A stretch of DNA of 64,000 bases from Schaalia sp. ZJ405 (GTDB lineage Bacteria; Actinomycetota; Actinomycetes; Actinomycetales; Actinomycetaceae), in the NCBI RefSeq assembly GCF_011038885.2, contig NZ_CP064952.1, positions 186,001 through 250,000 of the forward strand. The letters are read 5' to 3'. Shown piece by piece: positions 32,935-42,108 of the stretch (positions are counted from its first letter, which is position 1; the number at the start of each line of letters is the position of its first letter). The position numbers and the translations under genes are program-made. A model generated the notes under the pieces. That model was not told the origin of the DNA and searched no databases. It saw only the letters and a list, made by a program, of their open reading frames with translations.

Positions 32935-34398
32935 ATGACAGACGAACACGACGCACGTCACGCCCAGACCATTGAGGCGCTCACGCAGATTGTTGGCGCA
33001 GGCAACGTTGACACGGATCTTGTGACTCGCCAGAAGTCCAGCGTTGACCGTTTCAAGAAGTACTCATCGCTTCACGGAATCTACGAAGGCCCCCTGCCGA
33101 TCGCCGTCGTCACGGCGCACTCAACCGAGGAGATTTCGCAGATCCTCTCGTGGTGCAACGACCATGACATCACGGTGATTCCTCGAACGGGCCGCACCTC
33201 CACGGAGGGTGGACTCGAGGTCGTTGCCGACAACACGATCGTTCTTGACGGATCCGCGATGAACACGATCGTGTCGATCGACCCGGTGAATATGCAGGCA
33301 ACAGCACAGTGCGGCGTCCCCCTTCAAGTTCTTGAAGATGAGTGCCGCAAGCAGGGGCTGACAATCGGTCACTCACCGCAGTCGAAACCGGTTGCGCAAA
33401 TGGGTGGCCTCGTGTCGACGCGTTCAATCGGTCAGCTCTCAACGCTCTACGGAGCAATCGAAGACATGGTCACGGGTCTTGAGGCCGTGTTCCCCGATGG
33501 CACGATCACTCGAATCAAGGATGTTCCCCGGCGAGCAGCAGGCCCCGATATTCGCCACGTCATCATCGGCAATGAGGGAACCCTGTGCTACATCACCGAA
33601 GTGACGGTGAAGCTGCACAAGTACACGCCCGAGACAACGCGCTTCGCGGGATTCCTCATTGACGATATGGCCGATGGCCTCGGTGTTCTCCGCACCGTCA
33701 TCACCGACGGCTACCACCCCGCGGTGTGCCGCGTGTACTCGCCAGAGGATGCCCGTCAGCACTGGGAGTGGTACAACGGCAAGTGCGTCCTCGTCTTCTC
33801 CGCTGAAGGTCCCGCACCGATTGCTGACGCAACGATCGCGCACGCCACCGAGGTTGCTCAGGCCGCGGGCGCGGAGGCTGTTGATCCGACACTCATTGAG
33901 ACATGGTTTGCAAACCTCAACTGGGGTCTGGACAAAATTGAGGCAGAGAAGCAGTGGATGCGCGATCACGCGAACCTGGGGTACACAACGGAAATCTCGG
34001 GGAACTGGTCGGTTGTCGCAGACATTTATCGTTCAACGATCGCGCGGATCCGCGAGGAATTCCCGCGTGCTCAGGACCTGACGATGCTGGGGGCTCACTC
34101 ATCTCACTCGTACCAAACGGGCACGAACCTCTACTTTGTCTACGACTACAACATCAACTGTGAGCCGGCGGACGAGATCAACGAATACCACATCCCGCTG
34201 AACGCAATCATCGTTGAGGAAGCCCTCAAGCACGGTGGGTCGATGGTTCACCATCACGGGATCGGTAAGTATCGCACGCCGTGGACCCGCGAGGAACACG
34301 GGTCGGCGTTCTACCTGCTCGAAGGGTTGAAGAAGCAGTTTGACCCGAAGAACACGATGAACCCGGGGTCCATCTATCCGTTGGATTCAGCGAAATAG
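32935..34398 (+). CDS. FAD-linked oxidase of the alkyl-DHAP synthase/glycolate oxidase type, YgcU-like
   Basis: The 487-residue protein has the VAO-type FAD domain: IAVVTAHSTEEISQILSWCNDHDITVIPRTGRTSTEGG, then GHSPQSKPVAQMGGLVSTRSIGQLSTLYGAIEDMV and NEGTLCYITEVTVKLH. The C-terminal VHHHGIGKYRTPW matches the histidine-rich stretch of alkyl-dihydroxyacetone-phosphate synthases. E. coli YgcU is of this type and length. It could oxidise a hydroxy acid or a polyol phosphate using FAD; the acceptor is unknown because the electron transfer flavoprotein genes found in the E. coli locus are not next to it here. It is followed after 9 bases by the kinase gene. Confidence 0.9.
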   Translation: MTDEHDARHAQTIEALTQIVGAGNVDTDLVTRQKSSVDRFKKYSSLHGIYEGPLPIAVVTAHSTEEISQILSWCNDHDITVIPRTGRTSTEGGLEVVADNTIVLDGSAMNTIVSIDPVNMQATAQCGVPLQVLEDECRKQGLTIGHSPQSKPVAQMGGLVSTRSIGQLSTLYGAIEDMVTGLEAVFPDGTITRIKDVPRRAAGPDIRHVIIGNEGTLCYITEVTVKLHKYTPETTRFAGFLIDDMADGLGVLRTVITDGYHPAVCRVYSPEDARQHWEWYNGKCVLVFSAEGPAPIADATIAHATEVAQAAGAEAVDPTLIETWFANLNWGLDKIEAEKQWMRDHANLGYTTEISGNWSVVADIYRSTIARIREEFPRAQDLTMLGAHSSHSYQTGTNLYFVYDYNINCEPADEINEYHIPLNAIIVEEALKHGGSMVHHHGIGKYRTPWTREEHGSAFYLLEGLKKQFDPKNTMNPGSIYPLDSAK

Positions 34399-34407
34399 GG
34401 GCCGACG

Positions 34408-35829
34408 ATGACGGAATATCTTGTCGGTATTGACAACGGGTCTCAGTCAACGAAAGTGACGATCGTTGATGCCGACGGCACGGTTTACGCAACGGGGAAG
34501 TGTCCGCTTCGACCGAATTCCACTCCGCGTCCCGGTGTTGTTGAACATCCTGATGATGACCTGTGGGAGTCAATCGGAGCGGCATGCCGCGAAGCGATGT
34601 CGCGTTTTGACGGGGATCCACGGGATATCCGCGGGATCGGTCTGTGCACGATTCGTTTCTGCCGGGCGATGCTTCGTCAGGACGGGACACTGGCCTCACC
34701 GGTGCTGTCGTGGATGGATTCGCGGGTGTCACGCCCCTACGAGGACGACGATCCGGATGTTGCTTGGGTGACGACTTCCTCGGGCTATATCAGCGTCCGG
34801 ATGACGGGGAACTTCGTTGACACGGCTGCGAACTATGCGGGGATGTGGCCACTGGACATCCACACGTGGCAGTGGCTGCCTGAAGGTGAAGAGTTTGATT
34901 CCTACGGGTATCCGCGTGAAAAACTCTTTGCGCTGGTCAACCCCGGTGACGAGCTTGGGCGTGTGACCGCAGAGGCGAGCCGACACACGGGCCTACCCGA
35001 GGGGATTCCCGTCTACGCGACATCGAATGACAAAGCGGTTGAAGCATTGGGCTGCGGGATCCGCACGGAAGGTGACCTGCTCGTGTCCTTGGGCACGTAT
35101 ATCGCCGGAATGGCCGTGGGCACTCACGTTGCCGAGGACGCCACGGACTTCTGGACGAACTACGGCAGCGAGCCGGGTGTGTACCTCTACGAATCCAATG
35201 GGATCCGTCGCGGTATGTGGACGGTTTCGTGGATCGCTGATCTGTTGCGAACAATGGCGCGGGAGGATGAGCCGCTCGACGCCGTTGTTCGTCGCCTTGA
35301 CACCCTCGCGGCTGAGGTTCCAGCGGGGTCGGATGGTCTCATGGTGCTCTTGGATTGGCTTGCCCCCACGGATCACCCGTACCGCAAGGGTGCGTTCCTT
35401 GGCTTCGATGGTCGTCAGTCGGGAACGCACATGTACCGCGCGGTCCTTGAGGCTATCGCGCTGACGATGCGTTTGCGTGTCCTGGAGATGGAGCAGGAGC
35501 TGGGAACCTCATTCCAGCAGGTTGTGCTCTCGGGTGGAGGATCGAATTCTGATCTATTCATGCAGATTTTCGCAGATGTCTGGGGGATTCCCGCTGTCCG
35601 TATGGAGATGAATAACGCTGCCGGCCTCGGGTCCGTGATCTGCGCAGGTGTGGGCTCCGGTGTCTACTCTGACTTCGCTCACGCAAGCCGCCGACTGGTC
35701 AAGAAGGGAACCGAGTTCGTGCCGAATCAGCAAAATATCGAGGTGTATCGCCGGATGCTTGCGCTCTATGAGCGTCTGCATGAAGGCCTTGACCCGGTAT
35801 TTCGTCAGAGTGCGGAAATTTTTGGATAG
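34408..35829 (+). CDS. FGGY-family carbohydrate kinase, YgcE-like
   Basis: The 473-residue protein has the N-terminal phosphate loop YLVGIDNGSQSTKVTIVDADG, RGIGLCTIRFCRAML, the substrate-side WMDSRVSRPYE, SNDKAVEALGCG with the catalytic-base-type Asp, and the C-terminal QQVVLSGGGSNSDLFMQIFADVWGIPV signature of FGGY kinases. Within the family it is nearest, from memory, to E. coli YgcE and to xylulokinases. It probably phosphorylates a ketose or polyol made by the SDR enzyme. It is the last gene of the operon and ends before an inverted-repeat terminator built from two copies of the GACGAGGACG motif. Confidence 0.9.
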   Translation: MTEYLVGIDNGSQSTKVTIVDADGTVYATGKCPLRPNSTPRPGVVEHPDDDLWESIGAACREAMSRFDGDPRDIRGIGLCTIRFCRAMLRQDGTLASPVLSWMDSRVSRPYEDDDPDVAWVTTSSGYISVRMTGNFVDTAANYAGMWPLDIHTWQWLPEGEEFDSYGYPREKLFALVNPGDELGRVTAEASRHTGLPEGIPVYATSNDKAVEALGCGIRTEGDLLVSLGTYIAGMAVGTHVAEDATDFWTNYGSEPGVYLYESNGIRRGMWTVSWIADLLRTMAREDEPLDAVVRRLDTLAAEVPAGSDGLMVLLDWLAPTDHPYRKGAFLGFDGRQSGTHMYRAVLEAIALTMRLRVLEMEQELGTSFQQVVLSGGGSNSDLFMQIFADVWGIPAVRMEMNNAAGLGSVICAGVGSGVYSDFAHASRRLVKKGTEFVPNQQNIEVYRRMLALYERLHEGLDPVFRQSAEIFG

Positions 35830-35855
35830 ATCACGGTCAGGGACGTTTCGTGGCG

Positions 35856-35900
35856 GCCTCGTCCTCGTTTCTTTGAGTGAATGATTGACGAGGACGAGGC
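35856..35900. terminator. Terminator made of two inverted copies of the GACGAGGACG motif
   Basis: GCCTCGTCCTCGT (35856-35868) and ACGAGGACGAGGC (35888-35900) pair perfectly over 13 bp. It lies between the convergent kinase and response-regulator genes. The use of the abundant motif as both arms recalls uptake-sequence terminators of Neisseria. Confidence 0.75.
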
Positions 35901-36547
35901 TAAAGCCATCCTGATTCGGTGGCGATCCGCACGGCTTCGGATCGTGTACGCGCTCCGGTCTTGAGCATTGCGGCTGACACGTGGTTACGCACGGTTCCCT
36001 GACTGAGCCCGAGATCCTGTGCGACGTCGGCGATGGTGCCACCGGAACCCACGGATCTCAGGACCTCGGCCTCGCGGTCGGTCAGGGGAGAGGCCCCGCG
36101 GGTTAATGCTTCGACGGCGAGGGTTGGGTCAATGACGCGTAGACCCTGGGCGATGCGGCGAACAGCGTCCGCGAGCTGCTGCGATGGGGCATCTTTGACG
36201 AGGAAGCCGCTGGCTCCCGCATCGAGAGCGCGTTGGACGTAGCCGGGACGACCGAAGGTTGTGAGGATGAGCACCCGGGTGCTGGGGAAGCGGTCGCGAA
36301 TAGCTGAACATGTGGTGAGTCCATCGAGTTGCGGCATTTCAATGTCGAGGAGAACAACGTCGATGGATGGTTCACTTGGTTGCAACCGACGCTTGTCGAG
36401 GAGTGCGAGAGTGTCCGCGCCGTTACCTGCCTGCCCGACCACGACGATGTCTGGTTCCAGGCTCAGCAGCGTGGCTAAAGCCTCGCGGACCATTACCTGG
36501 TCGTCTGCGACGATGACGTGGATGGGATCCACTGAGGGTGGTGTCAT
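35900..36547 (-). CDS. NarL/LuxR-family response regulator
   Basis: The 215-residue protein has a receiver domain (residues 1-125) with the acidic pair in VIVADDQ, the phosphoacceptor in VVLLDIEMPQLDG and the conserved Lys in GFLVKDAP. A LuxR-type helix-turn-helix follows (PLTDREAEVLRSVGSGGTIADVAQDLGLSQGTVRNHVSAAMLKTGARTRSEAVRIA). Its ATG overlaps the kinase stop codon (ATGA), so the two are coupled. Likely targets are the ABC exporter genes upstream in the same gene run; this is inference from order. The stop codon lies at the foot of the convergent terminator. Confidence 0.95.
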   Translation of the reverse strand: MTPPSVDPIHVIVADDQVMVREALATLLSLEPDIVVVGQAGNGADTLALLDKRRLQPSEPSIDVVLLDIEMPQLDGLTTCSAIRDRFPSTRVLILTTFGRPGYVQRALDAGASGFLVKDAPSQQLADAVRRIAQGLRVIDPTLAVEALTRGASPLTDREAEVLRSVGSGGTIADVAQDLGLSQGTVRNHVSAAMLKTGARTRSEAVRIATESGWL

Positions 36548-37776
36548 GCTGGGGCCTCCTGAGGGGCGCCATGTGTGTCGCAGGTGCGTGTCTTAGCGGC
36601 TGAGGGAAGGTCGTACGAGCGATCCATTCGGGTGAGTGTGAGGTCGAGGGTCCAGGCCTCTGATCCGTAAGGTCCGGCAGTAATCGTTCCGAAATCACCC
36701 ACTCTGGAGCGTAGACCGGTAATTCCAGAGCCTTCGATGAGGTGGTTCTTCTCCGGTTTCCACAGTGCCAATAGGGGGCGTGACGATGCACCGTTGTTCC
36801 ACACGGTGACCCCGTCATTGCGTAGCGTAATTATCACCGTGTCGGGGGTTGCGTGCCGTAGAGCATTGGTGATTCCCTCACGGATCACGTGAGCGACCAG
36901 TGTCGATGTGGGACCGGGAGGGGGATTTCCGCAGCGTTTAACACGGAGGGTGACCTGTGCGGCCGAGCAGAGGGTCTTCGCTGATTCCAATTCCGTTTCT
37001 GGAAGGAGCGTCCGCTGATTTGCGACGACTTGACGGACGTCGGCAAGAGCGCAGCGAGCCATCTCAGTGAGATCCTCAACCTGGCTTCGAGCGTCTTCGT
37101 AGCGCTGCGCATCGAGGAGTCGACCTGCCAGATCAGCCTTGATTGTCATCCCCGTGAGTGTCTGGCCGAGAATGTCGTGGAGATCAGCGGACATGCGGGA
37201 ACGTTCCTGCTCACGGGAAAGCAGCACATCCTGTTGATGCGTGTATTCAGCCAGGCGGTCCCGATCGATGCCGAAGCGGGCCGTGGAGCACATGATCGCA
37301 GTCGTGAGGACGGCCATTAACTGATAGAGCGGCTCACCGGGGAGAATGATCGTTTCAATGCCGAAAAGAATCGTGGCAGCCAACACGAGAGGAATGAGTA
37401 GGGGGCGCGGAGTCAGGAGGATTGTCGCCGCGAAGATGTACGTCATCAGATATGCGGCCCCCGGGTTGTCCGTGATCAGACACCATCCCGCAATTGTGCA
37501 TTGAAGTGCAACGAGGATGGTGTATGGCACCGCGAATCGCCAGGTGACGTGTCGGGACCTCGGTGCGGTTGGGTTAAAGACCCACATGGAGACGTACGTG
37601 GCAGCATAGAGAACAATGATGAGGAGACACGCGACAACCAGGGGGTTGTTGAAACCCACTGCGGCAAGCGAGGTGATGGGGAACGCCAAGAAGACCAGCG
37701 AGGGAAGCGCCCACATCAGGGCGATAGCAGTTTCGGAAGCATACCACCGGCGCCGAAGGGACGGTGGTCGACTCAT
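36544..37776 (-). CDS. Sensor histidine kinase, DesK/NarL-partner type
   Basis: The 410-residue protein has about six membrane segments in the first 170 residues without a large extracellular domain. A HisKA_3 dimerisation helix follows with the phosphoacceptor in RSRMSADLHDILGQTLTGMTIKADL, then an ATPase domain with the N-box in REGITNALRHA and the G-box in GSGITGLRSRV. This is the layout of membrane sensors that act with LuxR-type regulators and often with ABC exporters. It begins three bases after the LppM-type gene and overlaps the regulator gene by four. Confidence 0.93.
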   Translation of the reverse strand: MSRPPSLRRRWYASETAIALMWALPSLVFLAFPITSLAAVGFNNPLVVACLLIIVLYAATYVSMWVFNPTAPRSRHVTWRFAVPYTILVALQCTIAGWCLITDNPGAAYLMTYIFAATILLTPRPLLIPLVLAATILFGIETIILPGEPLYQLMAVLTTAIMCSTARFGIDRDRLAEYTHQQDVLLSREQERSRMSADLHDILGQTLTGMTIKADLAGRLLDAQRYEDARSQVEDLTEMARCALADVRQVVANQRTLLPETELESAKTLCSAAQVTLRVKRCGNPPPGPTSTLVAHVIREGITNALRHATPDTVIITLRNDGVTVWNNGASSRPLLALWKPEKNHLIEGSGITGLRSRVGDFGTITAGPYGSEAWTLDLTLTRMDRSYDLPSAAKTRTCDTHGAPQEAPA

Positions 37777-37779
37777 GCG

Positions 37780-39015
37780 TCAGTTCTCCTCAGGTCTTTC
37801 GGGTGTCTCGCGTGGAGGTTGGGAGGGGTATTGTCCGTCGGGCGTTTGGGATGTGGGGTGCTCATGTCCTGATTGCATGTAGTCGTCGGGATTCGCCGAG
37901 GGTGAGATCCCGGGCTGGGGAGGATAGTGGTCCTGCGGTGGGAATGGCCCTGTCTGCTCGTACCCAGGATGATACCCGGGTTGCTGCTCATATCCGGGCT
38001 GTCCGTATCCGGTGTGATACTCGGGCTGAGTGGGCCATTCTGACTGTCCGTAGTCCTGGGTTGGCCACTGTTGCGTGGGAGCCGCTTGAGAGAATTGTTC
38101 CTGCTGGGACAGCAGAGCAAGCCGAGCTGCCTTCTTGTGACCGCTGACAACAAGGGCTGTGACGGCACCACCGAACGTCACAACGGCAGCCCCCAGCACG
38201 CCGGCGGCGATTCCCAGCGGTGATCGGAAGAAATCGCCGACCTGGGAGAGGATGTTAGAGCCATCCTTGAGCGTGGAATCTGTGGATGACTCTGCTGCGC
38301 CGCCACTGGATTGAGCATCCTCAGAGGGCTTCGCATCCCCTAAAGAACCGAAGAGCCCGCCTTTGCCGTCTTTGGCGACCGCACGGTAACCTCCCGCTAC
38401 TTCTTCAGAAAATAGGAAGTTATCCCACGTCACGGTGTTGCCTTCGATCCGTCCACTCCCCGATGCCTCGGTGACCGGACCCGGGAATGTCACTGAGAGG
38501 GATGAAGTGAACGGATACATGTCCATGAGTGGCGCAAGTGCATCCTTCTGTTGCTGAAGCTCCTCGGCAGTGAAGACGGCAGGCACTGTGTAGACATACT
38601 GGCCATTCTCGTGCGTGAGCGTTGCCGAATGCTCGTCGGCTCCAAAGTCGCTCAGAGGGGTACGGGTAACTTTCATCTCGCACGCCGGTTGCCCTTCGTA
38701 CGAGGTGAAGGAGACATCAACGTCGCTGCCGCTAGGCAGCAGACTCCTCCATTCTTTCAGTCCGTTGGCATCCAGGTTGTCCAGGGAACACACCGATTCC
38801 AGCAGGGTGTCAGGACTCAGGGGGTTGTCGGAACCCCCGAGGTCGCTGATGAAGTCGTTGGAATACCAGCCCAGAACGCTCACATCCGCGGTGTCATCTG
38901 CATTAACGGAAATGTTGATTTTGGCACCACATGCGCTGAGCATGACAGCGAGGGGAATCAGAAGAAGGGCGCTGAGCCGGCGCATCCTGCGCTGGGAAAC
39001 AAAAAGCATAGTCAT
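37780..39015 (-). CDS. LppM-type lipoprotein with C-terminal membrane helix and repetitive tail
   Basis: The 411-residue protein has a lipoprotein signal peptide (RRLSALLLIPLAVMLSACGAKINISVNADDTADVSVLGW) whose LSAC lipobox cysteine should be lipidated, then an LppM-like domain of about 180 residues (mycobacterial LppM affects envelope and phagosome interactions). A Ser/Asp-rich linker, a membrane segment (IAAGVLGAAVVTFGGAVTALVV) and a cytoplasmic tail of degenerate Tyr/Gly/Pro/Gln repeats (YGQPGYEQQPGYHPGYEQ) follow. Having both a lipid anchor and a helix places the domain on the outer face. It lies between the ABC exporter and the two-component system. Confidence 0.85.
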   Translation of the reverse strand: MTMLFVSQRRMRRLSALLLIPLAVMLSACGAKINISVNADDTADVSVLGWYSNDFISDLGGSDNPLSPDTLLESVCSLDNLDANGLKEWRSLLPSGSDVDVSFTSYEGQPACEMKVTRTPLSDFGADEHSATLTHENGQYVYTVPAVFTAEELQQQKDALAPLMDMYPFTSSLSVTFPGPVTEASGSGRIEGNTVTWDNFLFSEEVAGGYRAVAKDGKGGLFGSLGDAKPSEDAQSSGGAAESSTDSTLKDGSNILSQVGDFFRSPLGIAAGVLGAAVVTFGGAVTALVVSGHKKAARLALLSQQEQFSQAAPTQQWPTQDYGQSEWPTQPEYHTGYGQPGYEQQPGYHPGYEQTGPFPPQDHYPPQPGISPSANPDDYMQSGHEHPTSQTPDGQYPSQPPRETPERPEEN

Positions 39016-39113
39016 GGTTTCAGTATAATCTTCTGTACTGCATCCAAGAGCCTGTTTGCCGCATCGTCTTCGTCCCCGAAAACTTCAGACAACACCCGGG
39101 AGCAAGGAAACCC

Positions 39114-39935
39114 TCACCGGTTCGTATCCCGACGCTGAGCCCAAGCCGCGATCGCGCCGAACACGAGGACCCACGCGAGGAAATTAGCCAGCCACGTCCA
39201 CCTGAAGGTCTCGAACCCGTAGATCGGTAACATCACCAGCTGGGAGATCCCATAGAACGGTGTCCACGGAGCAAGATGCTGGAAAATACTGCCCATCTGA
39301 TCCAAAGGGATAAACATCCCCGCAGCGAAGGAACCGAATACCGTGATCGTTGAGGTCACGGCGAAGGCTCCGTCGGAGCGAATCGCGAAGGCCGCCGCAA
39401 GCCCCAACGCCGCCGGAAGCAGCGACGACGCAACAATAAAGAGGCCGCTGAGAACCCAGGTGCTTGCGGTCATCCGGGAGCCCGTCAAGCCTCCGACGCC
39501 GAAAACTACCGTAATGACAACGGTCGCGATTCCAACGGACGCAACAGCGCGCGCACAAATCTGTGCCGTCGCAGACATCGGGGTCATTGCGAAGAGCCGC
39601 GAAACACCGTGCGCCCGCTCCAATGCGATATTCGCTCCCATCGAGGCAACCGTCATGATCGTTCCGTAGACCGCCATGTTGAGGAGCACGGTGGCAGCGA
39701 CATTCCCGTTGCCCACGTCAATGTCGGAATACTCTTGACCCGTTCCGAACATGAAGTACATGAAAATGGGCAGTGCCAGAGCAAAACCCAGTGAATAGGG
39801 ATTCGTCAGGAGCTTCCAGAATGAATACCACGTGAGCAGGCCAAATCCGGACCACGGATTGCCGAGGGGACGTTCAATGACGGCAGATGGTGCGTGTGTC
39901 TCGTGGGAAAGCCCAGGGGAAGTGGTCAGAGTCAT
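39114..39935 (-). CDS. ABC-2-type transporter permease
   Basis: The 273-residue protein has six hydrophobic segments in the ABC-2 arrangement: TNPYSLGFALALPIFMYFMFGTG (TM1), VLLNMAVYGTIMTVASMGANIALERAHGVSRLFAMTP (TM2 and the coupling helix), and four more ending in WTWLANFLAWVLVFGAIAAWAQRR. With the ATPase just upstream (ATGA overlap) it forms an exporter, as often found beside DesK-type systems; the substrate may be a lipid, a peptide or a drug. The LppM-type gene follows after about 98 bases. Confidence 0.9.
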   Translation of the reverse strand: MTLTTSPGLSHETHAPSAVIERPLGNPWSGFGLLTWYSFWKLLTNPYSLGFALALPIFMYFMFGTGQEYSDIDVGNGNVAATVLLNMAVYGTIMTVASMGANIALERAHGVSRLFAMTPMSATAQICARAVASVGIATVVITVVFGVGGLTGSRMTASTWVLSGLFIVASSLLPAALGLAAAFAIRSDGAFAVTSTITVFGSFAAGMFIPLDQMGSIFQHLAPWTPFYGISQLVMLPIYGFETFRWTWLANFLAWVLVFGAIAAWAQRRDTNR

Positions 39936-40894
39936 TGGGCAGCCTCCTCTTCGATTGCAGTGAACACATCTTCGAGGCTGGCCTCGCTGATGAGAAGGTT
40001 ATGTGCTCCCGGGATGTCGAGCAGAACGCGGACGGCCTCGTCAACTGAGCGGGCGCGCAGCGTGAGTGTCGAACACGAGGCAGAGGTGTCCGCTGGCTCG
40101 CGTTTGCTCGTGTCGTCATGAACGGGTTTCCACTGCCAGTGACCATCGGGCAGAGCACAGGAAACGAGGGCGTCTTCGGCGCGCTGTCGCGCATCGTCGG
40201 GAATGGTGATGCACAGGGTTTTCGATTCGGCCTCGTGTCGGATCGTGTTCGTTGGGCCGTCGCGGACAATACGGCCGCGAGACATGATGATCGTTCGCTC
40301 GGCGAAGTCTTGAGCTTCTGCAAGATAGTGGGTTGCGAAAAGAATCGTTCGACCGTGTGCGGCCTGAAGACCCATGAGCTCCCAGAAGTTGCGCCGAGCT
40401 GACGCATCCATCCCGGCGGTCGGTTCGTCAAGAATCAACAGCGGGGGATTGGGCAGGAGGGCGAGGGCGAGGCGGACACGCTGCAACTCCCCACCCGACA
40501 GCTTCGAGATGCGGCGCTTGGAGAGCTCCGTCAGTCGCGTTTCGGCGAGAACATCCGCAATGGGCAGATGATCGTGATGAGTCGCAGCGAAGAGGTGAAT
40601 CATCTGGGCGACCGTGTAGTCATTCATCAACCCACCCGTCTGATGGACCGCTCCCACTAGGGAACGACGGAGCGCCTCACGCGGGGGCATACCAAAGAGG
40701 TGCGTTGTTCCACGAGTCGGCGTGGTCAGGCCGAGGATCATGTCAATGAGCGTTGTCTTCCCGGCGCCGTTATGACCCAGGAGGGCAACGATCTGTCCCT
40801 GAGGAATCGTCAACGACAGTGAACGGACCGCGTGGACCGTCCCGAAGGACTTTTCTGCGTCTTTCACATCGATGGCGAATGGTGATGTGTTCAT
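39932..40894 (-). CDS. ABC-2-type transporter ATP-binding protein
   Basis: The 320-residue protein has Walker A GHNGAGKTTL, the Q-loop VGAVHQTGG, the signature LSGGELQRVRLAL, Walker B LLILDEPTAGMD and the switch His in ATHYLAEA. A C-terminal extension of about 100 residues resembles that of antibiotic/sodium exporter ATPases. ATG 40894 is chosen because the ATPase fold (FAIDVKDAEKSFG) begins there; the further 48 upstream codons run into the divergent EcsC gene region. It overlaps the permease gene by four bases. Confidence 0.94.
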   Translation of the reverse strand: MNTSPFAIDVKDAEKSFGTVHAVRSLSLTIPQGQIVALLGHNGAGKTTLIDMILGLTTPTRGTTHLFGMPPREALRRSLVGAVHQTGGLMNDYTVAQMIHLFAATHHDHLPIADVLAETRLTELSKRRISKLSGGELQRVRLALALLPNPPLLILDEPTAGMDASARRNFWELMGLQAAHGRTILFATHYLAEAQDFAERTIIMSRGRIVRDGPTNTIRHEAESKTLCITIPDDARQRAEDALVSCALPDGHWQWKPVHDDTSKREPADTSASCSTLTLRARSVDEAVRVLLDIPGAHNLLISEASLEDVFTAIEEEAAQ

Positions 40895-40997
40895 GGAAGC
40901 GACTATTGCAGCGCCGAAGACCGCTGAGAAGTGTTCTTTGATGTGGCATAACCCATGACATCTGTCATCCCGGGGTCCAGCAATTACAGTGTGTGTC

Positions 40998-41960
40998 ATG
41001 GCAGCGTCAAAGAAACTGGTCAAAGCGAACATCAACATGACCGACGTGATTTACCGGGTCGCGAGGCTTCCCGGGGTTCGTATCGATCGGGAAGACTACC
41101 TGCGTCACGCTTTCGGACGCTACTGCACGCCCGATCAGGTTGAACGAGTCGTTGCCGCCGGACCGTCAAGCGCCGGTATCAGCGAGAAAATCATCTCCGC
41201 CGCAGCGAAGTCCTCGATCCGATATGAAACGATCAAGGTCACCAGTGTGTCGGCGCTTGCGGGTATTCCCGGCGGCCTGGCGATGCTTGGGACCGTGCCG
41301 GCCGACCTCGCACAGCTCTACGCACATATGCTTCGTGTTGCCCAAAAACTTGCCTACATTTACGACTGGCCCGACCTTTTCGACGTCGATGGTGACGAGG
41401 AAGCTGTGCAGAATCTCCTCGTGCTTTTCATGGGTGCGATGTTCGGCATCAAAACCGCAAATCAGGGGATCGCGCAGGTTATGGAACGTGTGTCTCGAAG
41501 CGTCACCGGCACGATTCCCGAGAAGGCCCTTGCCGAGGGCGTCATCGCGACGATTGCAAATAAGGTTGCCAAGACGCTGGGAATGAAGATCCCTGAAGAG
41601 TCAATTAAACGTGGAGTGGCGAAGGCTGTGCCCGTCATCAGCGCCGCAATTTCAGGTGGAGTGACATTCTCTGCGTTCTATCCCATGTCACGTCGCCTAC
41701 AAAAGGATCTCATCGACATTCAACAGCTGCGTCAAGAAAGCCGTTGGGCTGAATGGGATCAGCGCGCCCGTAGTGGACCAGCAGGCGTTGACAATCCCTT
41801 TGGGCACTCCGCAGCAGGCGAAGGGGCGGGTGCCGGCGTAGACCCCAGGAGACAGGCGAATAGCGCGCCGCGCCCTGATCCTGGTACGCAGGGATCACAG
41901 ACCTACCGAGGGGTTTATGGCGAACAGCTCATTCTTGACGCCGAAATCGTCGAAGATTAA
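40998..41960 (+). CDS. EcsC-family protein
   Basis: The 320-residue protein matches the EcsC family in its central part: AAKSSIRYETIKVTSVSALAGIPGGLAMLGTVPADLAQLYAHMLRVAQKLAYIYDWPDL, then EAVQNLLVLFMGAMFGIKTANQGIAQVMERVS and KAVPVISAAISGGVTFSAFYPMSRRLQ. EcsC is of unknown biochemical function, found with the Bacillus Ecs ABC transporter; here it is divergent from an ABC exporter. The C-terminal 70 residues are disordered (Gly/Ala/Arg). The start is the second of two nearby candidates (GTG 40989, ATG 40998). Confidence 0.8.
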   Translation: MAASKKLVKANINMTDVIYRVARLPGVRIDREDYLRHAFGRYCTPDQVERVVAAGPSSAGISEKIISAAAKSSIRYETIKVTSVSALAGIPGGLAMLGTVPADLAQLYAHMLRVAQKLAYIYDWPDLFDVDGDEEAVQNLLVLFMGAMFGIKTANQGIAQVMERVSRSVTGTIPEKALAEGVIATIANKVAKTLGMKIPEESIKRGVAKAVPVISAAISGGVTFSAFYPMSRRLQKDLIDIQQLRQESRWAEWDQRARSGPAGVDNPFGHSAAGEGAGAGVDPRRQANSAPRPDPGTQGSQTYRGVYGEQLILDAEIVED

Positions 41961-42022
41961 CGAGGGCGAGCTCGTCCTCGTCCCCCGGTGTGGACGAAAG
42001 GGGAATCCCTCACCCGGTGAAA

Positions 42023-42066
42023 ACCCGCCACCGTCCCGGGTTTCCCCCGAGGAACGAGTGGCGGGT
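42023..42066. terminator. Bidirectional terminator between EcsC and the peptide transporter
   Basis: ACCCGCCAC (42023-42031) and GTGGCGGGT (42058-42066) pair perfectly. On the minus strand TTTT follows, on the plus strand CTTC. A copy of the GACGAGGACG motif lies just before it (41973). Confidence 0.65.
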
Positions 42067-42108
42067 CTTCTCGATTCTGGCTGGAGTACCGATCCAACCG
42101 GAACAGGT

